Part shown: in pieces, positions 55,001 through 64,000 of the stretch
Numbering within the stretch: position 1 is the stretch's first letter
How the letters are laid out: each line of letters begins with the position of its first letter
Source of the DNA: Hexactinellida sp. DTS-2022
Lineage: Eukaryota; Porifera; Hexactinellida
Length of the DNA: 64,000 nt
Assembly: GCA_028753945.1 (NCBI GenBank)
Contig: JAPNXP010000016.1
Coordinates: 2,881,001-2,945,000 of the forward strand
Direction: 5' to 3'
Program-made: the position numbers and the translations under genes
The notes under the pieces: model-generated
What the model was told of the DNA's origin: nothing
Database searches by the model: none
What the model saw: only the letters and a program-made list of their open reading frames with translations

Positions 55001-57454
55001 CAAGGTATCTCTAAGCAATACTGTATAAATATAGTTGTTGTTCAACCAGCAACAAATTACGCGCCTAGATTAAATTTGAGCTCACATACGCGACTAAATT
55101 ACTCATTTATATAAGTATATTGGTTGTTGTTGTTTGCATTTTAGTATAGTACAGTAAACTCCCGTTATAACGAAGTCGGATATAACCAAATAATCGCTTA
55201 TAACGAAGTCGCGTATAACGAAATGTAGATTTTCCCCCCAGAGCACTAAATGCATTAATTAATATCCGCTTATAACGAATATCTGGATATAACGAAGGGA
55301 TTTACAGATCCCAAGCACTTCGTTATAACGAGAGTTCACTGTATATGGGAATATCTCTCGATTTTCGCGGCCTAGAAAGTTCTCTTTCAATGACAGAATA
55401 AACTTTAGGAATTATCCAGGAGCCGAGACGCTCCTTTTGTAGCATGATTATTTGCAAATATTCAATTAGGAGCGAGAAAAACCCAAAATAAACTTTATTT
55501 CGAGTTGTGTGTGCTCTATATATACCAGCTGTGTAGTGGACTCAGAATGTGTCTGCTATTTTGATAAATGAAATGTGTTCCAAAAATAACTCAAAAAGGA
55601 TACAAAAATAGATTCTACTTTAGTTCAGAAGATTCCAATTCACAAATAATATCTTTCTTCAATGACGAATCAGCAATTTGATATCTAACTACAGTAGTGT
55701 TCGCCTAATAGCAATTGCTCTAATAGCAATATTGCTCTATTAGCAAGTTACTTTTTGTCCCCAAGCGAGCATTTAATGTTAAATTTGTTCCTCTAATAGC
55801 AAGTTGTCCTATTAGCAAGGAAATTTCGTGCAAAATGCGACTTGCTATTAGGCGAACACCACTGTAATTATATCCCTGATAGAATTACCAGATCGTACTG
55901 ACCTTATCCAACCCATTAAGCACTGGTATTAGGAACCTCACATCGGACATCTTCCTACTGTAGTACAGGTCCTTAACCTTTATAACCAGCTCAGGAATAG
56001 GGGCGTCTATAAGGGATATAACAGTAGACTCGGTTATAACGTAACCAATAGGGAATGGAATAGGTATTATCTGAGTGTACGTATGTACAGTCGAAACCGG
56101 GTTTTTCTAACTAACTATTTATTCTAAACTATTTTAGTCTAAAGCTAAATGTGTTAGTTGTATTTGCAATCGGATTTTTCTTACTTAATTTCCATGCAAA
56201 GAACTGATCCGGTTTCGACTGTACTAACACATAGAAATACATACTGCTTTATAAACTTGTTAATTAGTACATACTAACCCAGGTACGTTATACGTACTGT
56301 ACTTAAAGTGACCTATTTAGTCACAAATTCCTATACATTGGACCATACTCTTTAAAAGGAACAACAATACAGTAGACTCTCGTTAATAGGAACACGGATA
56401 AGGGAATATCGGTTAAGGAGTACAAGGTTTAATTCCCCTAGCCTATACAAATGCATGAAAATGACTCCGGTTAATACGAACACAATAAGACGGTCCCCTG
56501 GTGTTCCTATTAACAGAGTCTACTGTATATTAATACGGTCCCCTGGTGTTCCTATTAACAGAGTCTACTGTATTAATACTGTCCCCTGGTGTTCCTATTA
56601 ACAGAGTCTACTGTACATTACTTTTCTCGGTCAGAATGTGTAGCATTCTTGTTATTAACGTTTCTGCTCCAGGTGGACAATTCTCTAGCAACACGTATAG
56701 CTCCTTGGAATGCATTCCAATCGAACTAACCTAATTAATACAATACAGTAACCCTATGTATATAATGTCTGTTATAATACAGTAGATGTCGGATATAAGC
56801 ACACCGGTTATAAGAACACTATGTTGGAAAACGGTTGCCATATACCCTATATAATTTATGTCGGTTATAAGAACATGCCGGTTATAAGCACATTAAGTGC
56901 AGTTCCCGACGATGTGCTTATAACCGGCATCCACTGTATTATTAATTTGTAGTTACTGGTTGCTGTAGATATCTGAGAATACACTTTTTGATAACAATGT
57001 TAGCTTGTCCAAACACCAGAGCCAATCTATATGTTGATATATAAACAACAACAACAACAACAACAACAATAGTTATATGGAACTAACTGGTGTATTAGTT
57101 CGTGATTGAGAGGCAGTAGAGCCATGTAAAGTCCAAAGTAAAGTTTGATAGTTTCTTCTATCCAAATCTCTCCTCCTATCTCTATAGAGATAAACAACAA
57201 CAATAATTAAATAATTATAACGACAACAACAACAACAACACTAACAACAACACTTGCCTGTATCTAGATCATCTGTCATAAGTATGGGAGGATGATCCTC
57301 TTTCAAAAGCTCTAAATATTCCAAAGCGAATTTCTAAAAGAAACAAAAACAAATTTAATTCAAATAAACATAGATAATAAGTTTAATAATTCAAATAAAC
57401 ATAAATAATAACAGGTTAATTCCTGAGGTTTTGTCCCACTTAACCAATGTCCCC

Positions 57455-57486
<32 letters not shown>

Positions 57487-57774
57487 ACTAGTAGTATATT
57501 CCATCATAAACCTTTGCAAAAAATACTAAATTGTATATTTCTAGTCAGCCCACAATATAATTTCCAAGATCATATATAAGTATAGACTCTGCTATACATT
57601 AGTTAGACTGTACTTGCTAGGATCATTTCTATAGTACATGTCGGACAGCTCAAAACCTATTGAGCAAACCTGTCTAGCCATGATGAGGATATTTCTCCCT
57701 GTCTTTAGCAGGAGGCCGGAGAGTTCGCTCTTCCTTGATGAGTGTTCCTCGCAAGAGGAGGGACAGGGAGAAAG
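52061..57774 (-). CDS. SYMPK: Symplekin, 3' part: twelve exons, 413 residues
   Basis: Exons in transcript order: 57598-57774, 57258-57333, 57088-57175, 56957-57026, 56622-56730, 55903-56006, 54714-54804, 53992-54203, 53331-53456, 52855-52923, 52571-52630, 52061-52120. They sum to 1,242 bases with all phases continuous and a stop. The protein follows the symplekin C-terminal half: [116 protein letters not shown]. Symplekin scaffolds the CPSF/CstF and histone pre-mRNA 3'-processing complexes in the nucleus. The intron after 57258 uses a GC donor (AG/GCAAGT). The first exon listed is the weakest match. The ~700 upstream residues are not seen between 57.8 and 64 kb, and a hAT element abuts the first exon. 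Confidence 0.82.
52140..52560. repeat. AAC/AAT/ACAATG microsatellite in the last symplekin intron
   Basis: CAA, AATAAC and ATGACA units fill nearly all of the intron between exons ending at 52571 and starting at 52120. Cys/Tyr-rich frames through it are spurious. Confidence 0.9.
52962..53236. repeat. 15-bp satellite made of a MITE terminus
   Basis: About 18 units of ACCGGTTATAAGAAC, with some ATGTCGGTTATAAGAAC variants, end in GTTCCCAACGATGTTCTCAT and CATCCACTG. The unit equals the terminal repeat of the CCGGTTATAAGAACA MITE family (compare 56780-56936). Confidence 0.93.
53512..53682. mobile_element. Pogo-like MITE (CTCTGTTAATAGGAACACC variant)
   Basis: Starts CAGTAGCTCTGTTAATAGG and ends CCTATTAACAGAGTCTACTG, with inner GGACCGTC. 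It is followed directly by an array of its own right end. Confidence 0.8.
53683..53980. repeat. ~25-bp satellite made of the adjoining MITE's right end
   Basis: Around eleven copies of AGTTCCTATTAACAGAGTAT plus ACTGT, some shortened (AGTTCAACAGAGTATACAT) and one with CGGGTG. They run up to 12 bp from the symplekin exon ending at 53992. Confidence 0.92.
54210..54303. repeat. GTATATACGTATG-type low-complexity repeat
   Basis: Variants of AGGTATATACGTATGTAGT just upstream of a symplekin exon. Similar words continue at 54466-54515 beyond a hAT element. Confidence 0.8.
54304..54465. mobile_element. hAT-like MITE in a symplekin intron
   Basis: Ends CAGTGTTTTTTAAGGAT and GCCTTAAAAAAAACACTG, with inner inverted arms TTAGAGGGCC and GGGCCTCTAA. 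The flanks TATATAGG and GACATAGG match at six of eight positions, so the duplication is eroded or hidden by the local repeat. Confidence 0.7.
54518..54619. mobile_element. Pogo-like MITE (CTCCGCTTAATAGAGTCACC family)
   Basis: Starts CAGTCGACTCCGCTTAATAG and ends GCTCTATTAAGCGGAGTTGACT. A compact copy close to consensus. Confidence 0.78.
55152..55341. mobile_element. Pogo-like MITE (CCCGTTATAACGAAGT family)
   Basis: Starts CAGTAAACTCCCGTTATAAC and ends GTTATAACGAGAGTTCACTG. Inner GGATATAACGAA and CCGCTTATAACGAA motifs repeat the terminal core. Confidence 0.82.
55692..55864. mobile_element. Pogo-like MITE (GTTCGCCTAATAGCAAT family)
   Basis: Starts CAGTAGTGTTCGCCTAATAG and ends CTATTAGGCGAACACCACTG. 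The right half is close to the copy at 21093-21250. It lies 38 bp from a symplekin exon. Confidence 0.82.
56088..56221. mobile_element. Pogo-like MITE (CGAAACCGGTTTTTC family)
   Basis: Starts CAGTCGAAACCGGGTTTTTC and ends GATCCGGTTTCGACTG, with TA flanks. A partial relative is at 5192. Confidence 0.8.
56370..56616. repeat. Pogo-like MITE followed by two extra copies of its right end
   Basis: The MITE is at 56370-56525 (CAGTAGACTCTCGTTAATAG...ATTAACAGAGTCTACTG). Two more 45-bp units follow (CGGTCCCCTGGTGTTCCTAT, TAACAGAGTCTACTG), ending at 56615. The array stops a few bases before the symplekin exon ending at 56622. Confidence 0.9.
56780..56936. mobile_element. Pogo-like MITE (CCGGTTATAAGAACA family), full copy
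   Basis: Starts CAGTAGATGTCGGATATAAG and ends CTTATAACCGGCATCCACTG, with inner GAAAACGGTTGCCATATACC. It is the best model for the family behind the 52962 satellite. Confidence 0.82.
57040..57072. repeat. (CAA)n microsatellite
   Basis: About ten CAA units in a symplekin intron. Similar short runs are at 57220-57250 and, as (GTT)n, at 57461-57486. Confidence 0.85.
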
Positions 57775-57786
57775 CTGAGTGGTTAG

Positions 57787-58283
57787 CAGGGTTGCCAATC
57801 CAATCCAATCCAATCGACAATCCAATCCAATCGAGCCAAATTTGGACAATCGGCAATCCAAATTTGGACAATCGATTATTCGGATGACAATCCAATCGCA
57901 ATCGACAATCCAAAATATCATCGATTCTTTTGAATTGTTTCTCCGATTTTTTTCGATCGTTTACTGCTCAGTATTATATCAAAAAGAGTTATGTTTCATC
58001 ATATGTTCAAACTTAAAACATATATTATTGGGTTTAATTGACGAGCAATTGAGCATTTTAAATTTTGGCATTATTTAGATATTGAAAAAACAAACAATCG
58101 GAAAAAATCGATGAAATTCATCGATTGCAATCCAATCGATAATCCAATCGATGAAAAATGCAGCAATCCAATCGACAATCCAATCGATGAAAAATGAAGC
58201 AATCCAATCGACAATCCAATCGATGAAAAATGCAGCAATCGGCAATCGAAAATATTCTCGATTGGATTGGATTGGCAACCCTG
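57787..58283. mobile_element. Non-autonomous hAT element with perfect 8-bp duplication
   Basis: 497 bp, ends CAGGGTTGCCAATCCAATCC and GGATTGGCAACCCTG, with many AATCCAATCGA units inside both ends. GTGGTTAG flanks it at 57779-57786 and 58284-58291. On the minus strand it lies 12 bp upstream of the first visible symplekin exon. Confidence 0.92.
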
Positions 58284-58291
58284 GTGGTTAG

Positions 58292-59209
58292 ACACCTGTT
58301 TTATTTGCATTTAAACTATTATAATTACACATTCATAAACTAGTCCATTTTGGACACATGTTTTTATTTGTTGACAATCAAAAACAATTTAATTTTTAGT
58401 AGTCCACTTTTGACTTGTTTTATTTGTTTACTTGTTTACAATAATTTTAATCTTAGTTAAACGGTAAGGGTTCACCAAATATAAAATGAATTTTAAATCC
58501 ACTGTACCTATAAATATACGAGACCGTTCAAGTTCAAACGTTTACGAACGCTATTACAAACAGGTCGAAAAGCGTGACATAAGGGATAGGGAGGGGTATA
58601 ATTTTCCTGGAATTCTGCGTTATGTACCGCCCTAAATGTATTCTCAACAACATCGAACAGAGTAAATACTGTAAATGAAGCGAACAAATTAATGGGGACT
58701 TAATTTGTGCCCGTTTATACAAATTAAGACCCCCTATAAAATTGTTCAGCTCTACTCTATAAGGGCAGACAACCCTGTTTACACAAACAAATGTAAACAG
58801 GGCTTACTCATATATCACCCAACAAGTTTTCTAATAAATGAACCTGGCTTTACAAAAGTGAATGTTTAGGATAAAAATGACCCCAGTACAGTGGATGCCG
58901 GTTATAAGAACATCGTCGGGAACTGCACTTGATGTGCTTATAACCGACATAAATTATATAGGGTACATGGCAACCGTTTTCCAACATAGTGTTCTTATAT
59001 CCGATATGTTCTTATAACCGGTGTGCTTATATCCGACATCTAATACCTGAAAAGAACAACAAAGTTCTTGGTGCATATTGGTGCAGCATTAGTTTTACAT
59101 TAGTTAGTGTATGTTCAGTATTACCCTCCTATTATAACATATTGGGATTTGAAAACAAGAATTCTAATTATATAACAGACATCCATTAGGTGTGAGTTCT
59201 AAAAATAGA
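58292..59209. other. Spacer with one MITE between symplekin and DNAJC22
   Basis: A dispersed repeat at about 58535-58630 (CGAAAAGCGTGACATAAGGG, TTACGAACGC), related to 62760-62910, and a CCGGTTATAAGAACA MITE at 58889-59044. No symplekin exon is recognised here. Confidence 0.6.
58889..59044. mobile_element. Pogo-like MITE (CCGGTTATAAGAACA family)
   Basis: Starts CAGTGGATGCCGGTTATAAG. Inner TGGCAACCGTTTTCCAACAT. Right end TTATATCCGACATCTAATA is decayed. Confidence 0.72.
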
Positions 59210-60247
59210 CTAGTACTTCTTCCTGTCTCTACGCGCCGCTATTTTCAATAGAGTCTCTCTCGCATTTTCTATTTCTATAAACCTGTCTTGAGCCACTTGT
59301 TTTGTGTCCCCTGGGTGTCGGTCCGGGTGCCATTTTATGGACAGTTCTCTGAATCTCTTCTTTATTTCGGGAGTGGCACAACCCTCTTTTAGACCCATTA
59401 ATTCGAGCGCGTGCGATTCACCCTCAAGGTCTGCTTTTTGGTAGAATTTGTGTGATGCGTTGTCCCAGCCTTCAGATTGGTAATCTGTCCAGAATTCTGA
59501 AATTATGGATTTGAATTCGTACCAAGCGGGCGAATTCATAAAGTTCCTGACTCCATCTCTGAGGTATATGGTCTCACCGTCCACTTCTATTTTTAGATGA
59601 AAATAGGTGCCACAAGTGATAACAGCCGATAGGACTATACAGGTCCCAAGGTACCATTTAGCTTTGTGGTAGAAACTCGTTCTAATTGGATGTTTGTTCC
59701 ATTTCCGGGCGAATAGGAAGAGAATAACAGATGGCAAGTGTATACTAAACATTCCAGGGTGTGTCACATTCCTTGTTACGTACCACTCAAACGCCTGGCC
59801 TAAATAGGCGTATTTAACGCAATCTTTCAATGAGCATTCCATTCGTCCAATATTCATCACTAGGTAGAACCCGATGATGTTACCAATAGGTATAAGCACA
59901 CAATAAACAACAGCTGGCATTGAATCAGGCAGCAGCATGTACATATAGGATCGGAAAATAGAGCCTACTATAATTAGCCACAGGATTCTAGTTAGGTTCG
60001 AACAAAGTGGTGGTTTTTTCGAATGTCGCATTTCCAAACCGAGTCGCTCCATATATGGTGTTTCTTCATTGGCGGCCGCTACGTACTCAGGAATGCGAAA
60101 TATGTCAGCCAACCAACCGAAAGTGAAACCGCCAAAAGTTGACAACCAAATGACACCTTGGAATGTCCGGTTCAAGTAGAAATGGTGAATACCTAGGCAA
60201 CCGAAAAAGAGCCAAAGAATGTAGGCTTTCAAGCTAGATTTCGCCAT
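59210..60247 (-). CDS. DNAJC22: DNAJC22 (Wurst) membrane J-domain protein, intronless
   Basis: 345 residues. Residues ~5-60 form a TM2-type module (LKAYILWLFFGCLGIHHFYL, then GFTFGWLADIFRIPEYV). Further membrane segments lie at ~85-105, 110-130, 165-185 and 200-220. Residues ~275-340 are a C-terminal J domain with HPD in IKWHPDRHPGD, the motif that stimulates Hsp70 ATPase. TM2 plus several spans plus a C-terminal J domain is the DNAJC22/Wurst layout. In flies Wurst acts with Hsc70 in clathrin-mediated endocytosis during airway clearance. The length agrees with the family. It lies head-to-head with CLCC1, with ~500 bp between the start codons. Confidence 0.93.
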   Translation of the reverse strand: MAKSSLKAYILWLFFGCLGIHHFYLNRTFQGVIWLSTFGGFTFGWLADIFRIPEYVAAANEETPYMERLGLEMRHSKKPPLCSNLTRILWLIIVGSIFRSYMYMLLPDSMPAVVYCVLIPIGNIIGFYLVMNIGRMECSLKDCVKYAYLGQAFEWYVTRNVTHPGMFSIHLPSVILFLFARKWNKHPIRTSFYHKAKWYLGTCIVLSAVITCGTYFHLKIEVDGETIYLRDGVRNFMNSPAWYEFKSIISEFWTDYQSEGWDNASHKFYQKADLEGESHALELMGLKEGCATPEIKKRFRELSIKWHPDRHPGDTKQVAQDRFIEIENARETLLKIAARRDRKKY

Positions 60248-60747
60248 ATTGTAGATTCTAATTTTAGAACATCGTTGTAAATAAAATATTTATAGAAAAA
60301 TGGTTTTATAACAATATCGTGGATAGTTATTATGGTTGATTGGCAATTCTGAACTGAAACCAAGTTATCTGTCGAAACACAAAGTTTTCATCCAGGCGCG
60401 TAAATTTGTCAGATTTTTTTCTAGGCGCGAGAAAATCGAGAGATACTCCCATAGACGAAATATAAATTTAGGCGCGTGTGAGCGATCTCAAACTAAATCT
60501 AGGCGCGCAGAAATTTGACTGAATGTAAACTTGACTAAACTATTATTATTTACGAGTTAGATTTGAAGTAAAGTAGTGAGTACAAATTCCCTGGCTGTGT
60601 ATTGTTGCATAAATTCCTAAATTAGTTTAGTTCCTAATATCCTTTTTGTCTAATTTTCCTGGAATTTACGTTAGGTAACGTTTGAACTGCCCATTTAGAT
60701 AATTATTTATTTTATTTATTTATTTTTCTTGTTAGCTAGCTTATAAG
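60248..60747. other. Shared 5' region of DNAJC22 and CLCC1
   Basis: Contains an old MITE-like block at 60385-60515 (TTTTCATCCAGGCGCG, CTAGGCGCGAGAAAATCGAG, TAAATCTAGGCGCGCAG) related to 16921-17085, and a TTATT low-complexity run at 60705-60730. No other feature is seen. Confidence 0.6.
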
Positions 60748-62088
60748 ATGTTATCTTTTTTGTATTTTTGTTTACTTTTCACACTTCTTTTTGGCATACA
60801 AGGTCAATCTACTTTTTCTGATAAAATGTTCGGCAGTACACATAAACAAACTAACAAACAAACAACAACAGAAGCAAGCGATGAAAACTCAAATATCGAT
60901 TTGTATACGAATAATCTTGAAATATTCGCAAAGCGAGTTATCAACTTTTTCCTAAAAGAATGCGAATATTCAATTGAAAGTAAACAACCTTGTTTACTTT
61001 TGAGGGAAATAAATATTCCTTCGGATTTCTATAAACAATTCTGGGAAAAAGAACAACAAACACTCGTAAACAAACAAGTCCTAATCCATGAATTCTTTGA
61101 CACAATCCAATATTCAGAAATTATAAATTTAGAACAACAAAACCTAACTATTTTCAAAGAACAACAAAATTCGATCAACAAATTCCTGATTTCGCTCATG
61201 GATTCTTTACCAATATCCCTTTTGGTATCATACGGTCTATTTTGTGTCCTAATGGCATATATCGTCTTGAAAGCCACATTCCAAAAGCTCAGTGTGTTGT
61301 CAATCATGTTCAGTTTGTTTTTGTTTACCTTTCTAGTGTCAGTGCCATATGAATATATGAGATTATACCATCAGGCTATTGGTGAGAGAAATGCTAAACT
61401 TTCACAAACAATTCCAGACGACTGTCTACAAAAAGACCAATCATATTGGTCCACATTCCTAAGTCAGTTCAGTTTCCATGACAACACATGTCTGGAATGG
61501 CATTTGGCTCTGACTTCGAGTCCGCTTCTAATGGTGTCGCCTGCCACTGCTTTTAGTGTCGCTTTCGCAAATTTCTTCACAGGTCCGTTTGTGGAAATAT
61601 CCCGCGCGTTTTCAAAAGCATTCACTGCATTGTTAGTTGACATTCCAATGCAATGGCAACTTCCGTTGTTAGGCACTGCTTTTGTTCTATTATTAGTAAC
61701 ACTCTGTATCGGGTGTGGGTATTCATTCAGTTTCACACCTTTCATTTCCTTCCGGCCCTCCAGAGGTGTGGCACCGAGGGAGGGGACACTTGTCACCTCT
61801 AATTTAGGCGGGAATGTGCCACCTGGGGTCCAACAGGTGTCTCCTGTTAAAGTGGAACTAACGATTGTTAATCCTGTGCCTGCAACACGAGATGCCGGAA
61901 TGATAACCTACACGCAAATACAACCAGAAGTCAAACTGGAACCAAAAGCCAAACCAGAACCAGAAGTTAAAGTGGAACCAGAACTGGAACCAACTGATTT
62001 TCGCGGGAAAGAAACAGCTGACATAAATGAATCGAATAAAGAAAATATTCCACCCATAAGAGCTCGAGTGAAACAAGAAAATATCTAA
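60748..62088 (+). CDS. CLCC1: Chloride channel CLIC-like protein 1 (CLCC1), intronless
   Basis: 446 residues. Signal peptide 1-20 (MLSFLYFCLLFTLLFGIQGQ), a luminal helical domain to ~150 rich in Gln and Glu, membrane spans at ~152-175 (LPISLLVSYGLFCVLMAYIV) and ~183-200, a loop with two Cys (DDCLQKD, NTCLEW), then the most conserved block, VSPATAFSVAFANFFTGPFV and a final span LPLLGTAFVLLLVTLCIGCG (~309-330). The C-terminal ~110 residues are disordered, with KxEPE repeats and an acidic end. CLCC1 is an ER membrane protein implicated in ER ion homeostasis. The N-terminal domain is much diverged. An AATAAA lies at 62322-62327. A start further downstream would lose the signal peptide. Confidence 0.85.
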   Translation: MLSFLYFCLLFTLLFGIQGQSTFSDKMFGSTHKQTNKQTTTEASDENSNIDLYTNNLEIFAKRVINFFLKECEYSIESKQPCLLLREINIPSDFYKQFWEKEQQTLVNKQVLIHEFFDTIQYSEIINLEQQNLTIFKEQQNSINKFLISLMDSLPISLLVSYGLFCVLMAYIVLKATFQKLSVLSIMFSLFLFTFLVSVPYEYMRLYHQAIGERNAKLSQTIPDDCLQKDQSYWSTFLSQFSFHDNTCLEWHLALTSSPLLMVSPATAFSVAFANFFTGPFVEISRAFSKAFTALLVDIPMQWQLPLLGTAFVLLLVTLCIGCGYSFSFTPFISFRPSRGVAPREGTLVTSNLGGNVPPGVQQVSPVKVELTIVNPVPATRDAGMITYTQIQPEVKLEPKAKPEPEVKVEPELEPTDFRGKETADINESNKENIPPIRARVKQENI

Positions 62089-62222
62089 CAAACAAACAAA
62101 CTGACTAACAAACATACTGACTAATAAACAAACTAACTAACAAACATACTGACTAATAAACAAACAAACTGACAAACAAACAAACAAACAAACTGAAAAA
62201 CTAACAAACAAACAAACACACG
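62086..62222. repeat. AAAC/AACT low-complexity tract in the CLCC1 3' UTR
   Basis: Repeats of ACAAACAAAC and ACTAAC directly after the CLCC1 stop. Confidence 0.85.
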
Positions 62223-62321
62223 TTATAAACCTAATCAAAATATTATTTAAACTCTAATAATAAACATAATTTTTGTTTAGTTTGTCCAGAGGAGTATAAT
62301 GTATTTTTACTGAAGAATAAC

Positions 62322-62327
62322 AATAAA
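62322..62327 (+). terminator. Poly(A) signal, probably CLCC1
   Basis: AATAAA about 235 bp past the CLCC1 stop codon and 47 bp before the first GAPDH ATG. An earlier AATAATAAA-type site is near 62257. Confidence 0.5.
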
Positions 62328-62349
62328 ATCTAAATCTACCATAACATAG

Positions 62350-63305
<956 letters not shown>

Positions 63306-63358
63306 GTAAGGACCATGGGTAGTTGTGGTATTATTTGTAGTTCTTGCATAGGATAATA

Positions 63359-63438
63359 CAGTATAACTCGGTTAGTACGTACCCCTCGGGAATGGAATAA
63401 GTACGTATTATCCGAGTGTACGTACTAACCGAGTTGAC
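63359..63438. mobile_element. 80-bp palindromic MITE in GAPDH intron 2
   Basis: Starts CAGTATAACTCGGTTAGTAC and ends GTACGTACTAACCGAGTTGACA. It is nearly all terminal repeat. Confidence 0.72.
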
Positions 63439-63545
63439 ATATAAATTGACAAACTTTGTTATACAAGTTAGTAGTATGCCTTACAGATCTTTGGGTCAAA
63501 GCTAAAATGCATTTCGATATGTTTTGAATTTCGTATAATCCATGG

Positions 63546-63749
63546 CAGGGACCGGCAACCTTTTGAATGATGTGTGCCAGTTTACCTATAATGTCAACAT
63601 ATTTATGACCTTGCGTGCCAAACATAATTTATTTTTAGAGAAAACATAATATGGTCACCACGGAAAATGTTTGGTGAATCACTTGGCGTGCCATGGAAAA
63701 CACTTCGCGTGCCATTAGTGGCACGCGTGCCTAGGGTTGCCGACCCCTG
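63546..63749. mobile_element. hAT-like MITE in GAPDH intron 2
   Basis: 204 bp, ends CAGGGACCGGCAACC and GGTTGCCGACCCCTG, typical hAT termini. Inner GCGTGCCATTAGTGGCACGC hairpin. Flanks ATCCATGG and CTCTATGG match at six of eight positions. Confidence 0.8.
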
Positions 63750-63778
63750 CTCTATGGTATATTGGAACTTTAAATTAC

Positions 63779-63925
63779 AGTCAACTCTCGTTATAACGAA
63801 GTACCTGCTTATACGAAGTCGTTCAAATCCCATATAACCTCTAAGCTATTTATTTTACTCCGGTTATAACAAACTCTGCTTATAACGAAATTTCGCAAGC
63901 ACTTCGTTATAACGGGAGTTGACTG
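63779..63925. mobile_element. Pogo-like MITE (CTCGTTATAACGAAGT family)
   Basis: Starts CAGTCAACTCTCGTTATAAC and ends GTTATAACGGGAGTTGACTG. A complete copy. Confidence 0.82.
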
Positions 63926-64000
63926 TAATATCTTTTCTATAACGTGTTCAGGGTGCCATAATTCCTAAAATATTTCGAATATTTGGACGAACTTTTCGTT

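Noticed and set aside
57592-57921. Open frame continuing from the symplekin exon into 57780-57921
   Set aside because: The part beyond 57774 translates AATCCAATCG repeats of a hAT element.

Overview
The window is nuclear DNA of an animal. It is AT-rich, its genes use the standard code with GT-AG (once GC-AG) introns, and its recognisable genes are animal families: IQCH, symplekin, LITAF, myotrophin, DNAJC22, CLCC1, mitochondrial SSB and GAPDH. The phylum cannot be fixed from the sequence alone. An early-branching marine invertebrate such as a sponge is only a guess.

Layout. From 1 to 2.4 kb there is the first exon of a mitochondrial SSB-like gene (minus strand, running off the left edge) and a complete intronless LITAF-domain gene (minus). 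From 3.7 to 20.5 kb lies a complete nine-exon IQCH gene (plus strand, 1,005 codons plus stop when the exons I defined are summed, with every splice phase closing). Its 9.8-kb second intron carries an intronless ankyrin-repeat gene on the opposite strand. A two-exon Ig/FN3 surface protein (21.5-22.7 kb) and an intronless myotrophin (23.4-23.7 kb) follow.

From 26 to 52 kb is a cluster of four paralogous intronless genes in the order A(+), B(-), C(-), D(+). Each encodes a signal peptide, leucine-rich repeats with a cysteine cap, a tandem array of calcium-binding EGF modules, one membrane span and a short tail ending in ETSI, which fits a PDZ ligand. A and C have nine EGF modules and D has three. 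B is a pseudogene with four disabling lesions and an in-frame transposon insertion. The duplicated flanks act as natural empty sites, so several insertions can be dated and bounded exactly: a 2.2-kb hAT element with a Helitron inside it, a 0.9-kb Helitron, and a palindromic element with a 9-bp duplication.

From 52 to 57.8 kb are the twelve 3' exons of symplekin (minus). The 5' two thirds are not visible upstream, and a hAT element sits 12 bp before the first visible exon. DNAJC22 (minus) and CLCC1 (plus) form a head-to-head pair at 59-62 kb, and the first two exons of GAPDH close the window.

The rest is dominated by small non-autonomous transposons. At least nine families start with CAGT and end with ACTG next to TA, with pogo/Tigger-like ends that differ between families but share one layout. 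Some of these ends have been amplified into short tandem arrays. hAT elements, Helitrons, a 115-bp satellite and simple repeats account for most of the remaining intergenic and intronic DNA. Apart from the four paralogs, the genes look like unrelated housekeeping or surface-protein genes that happen to be neighbours.
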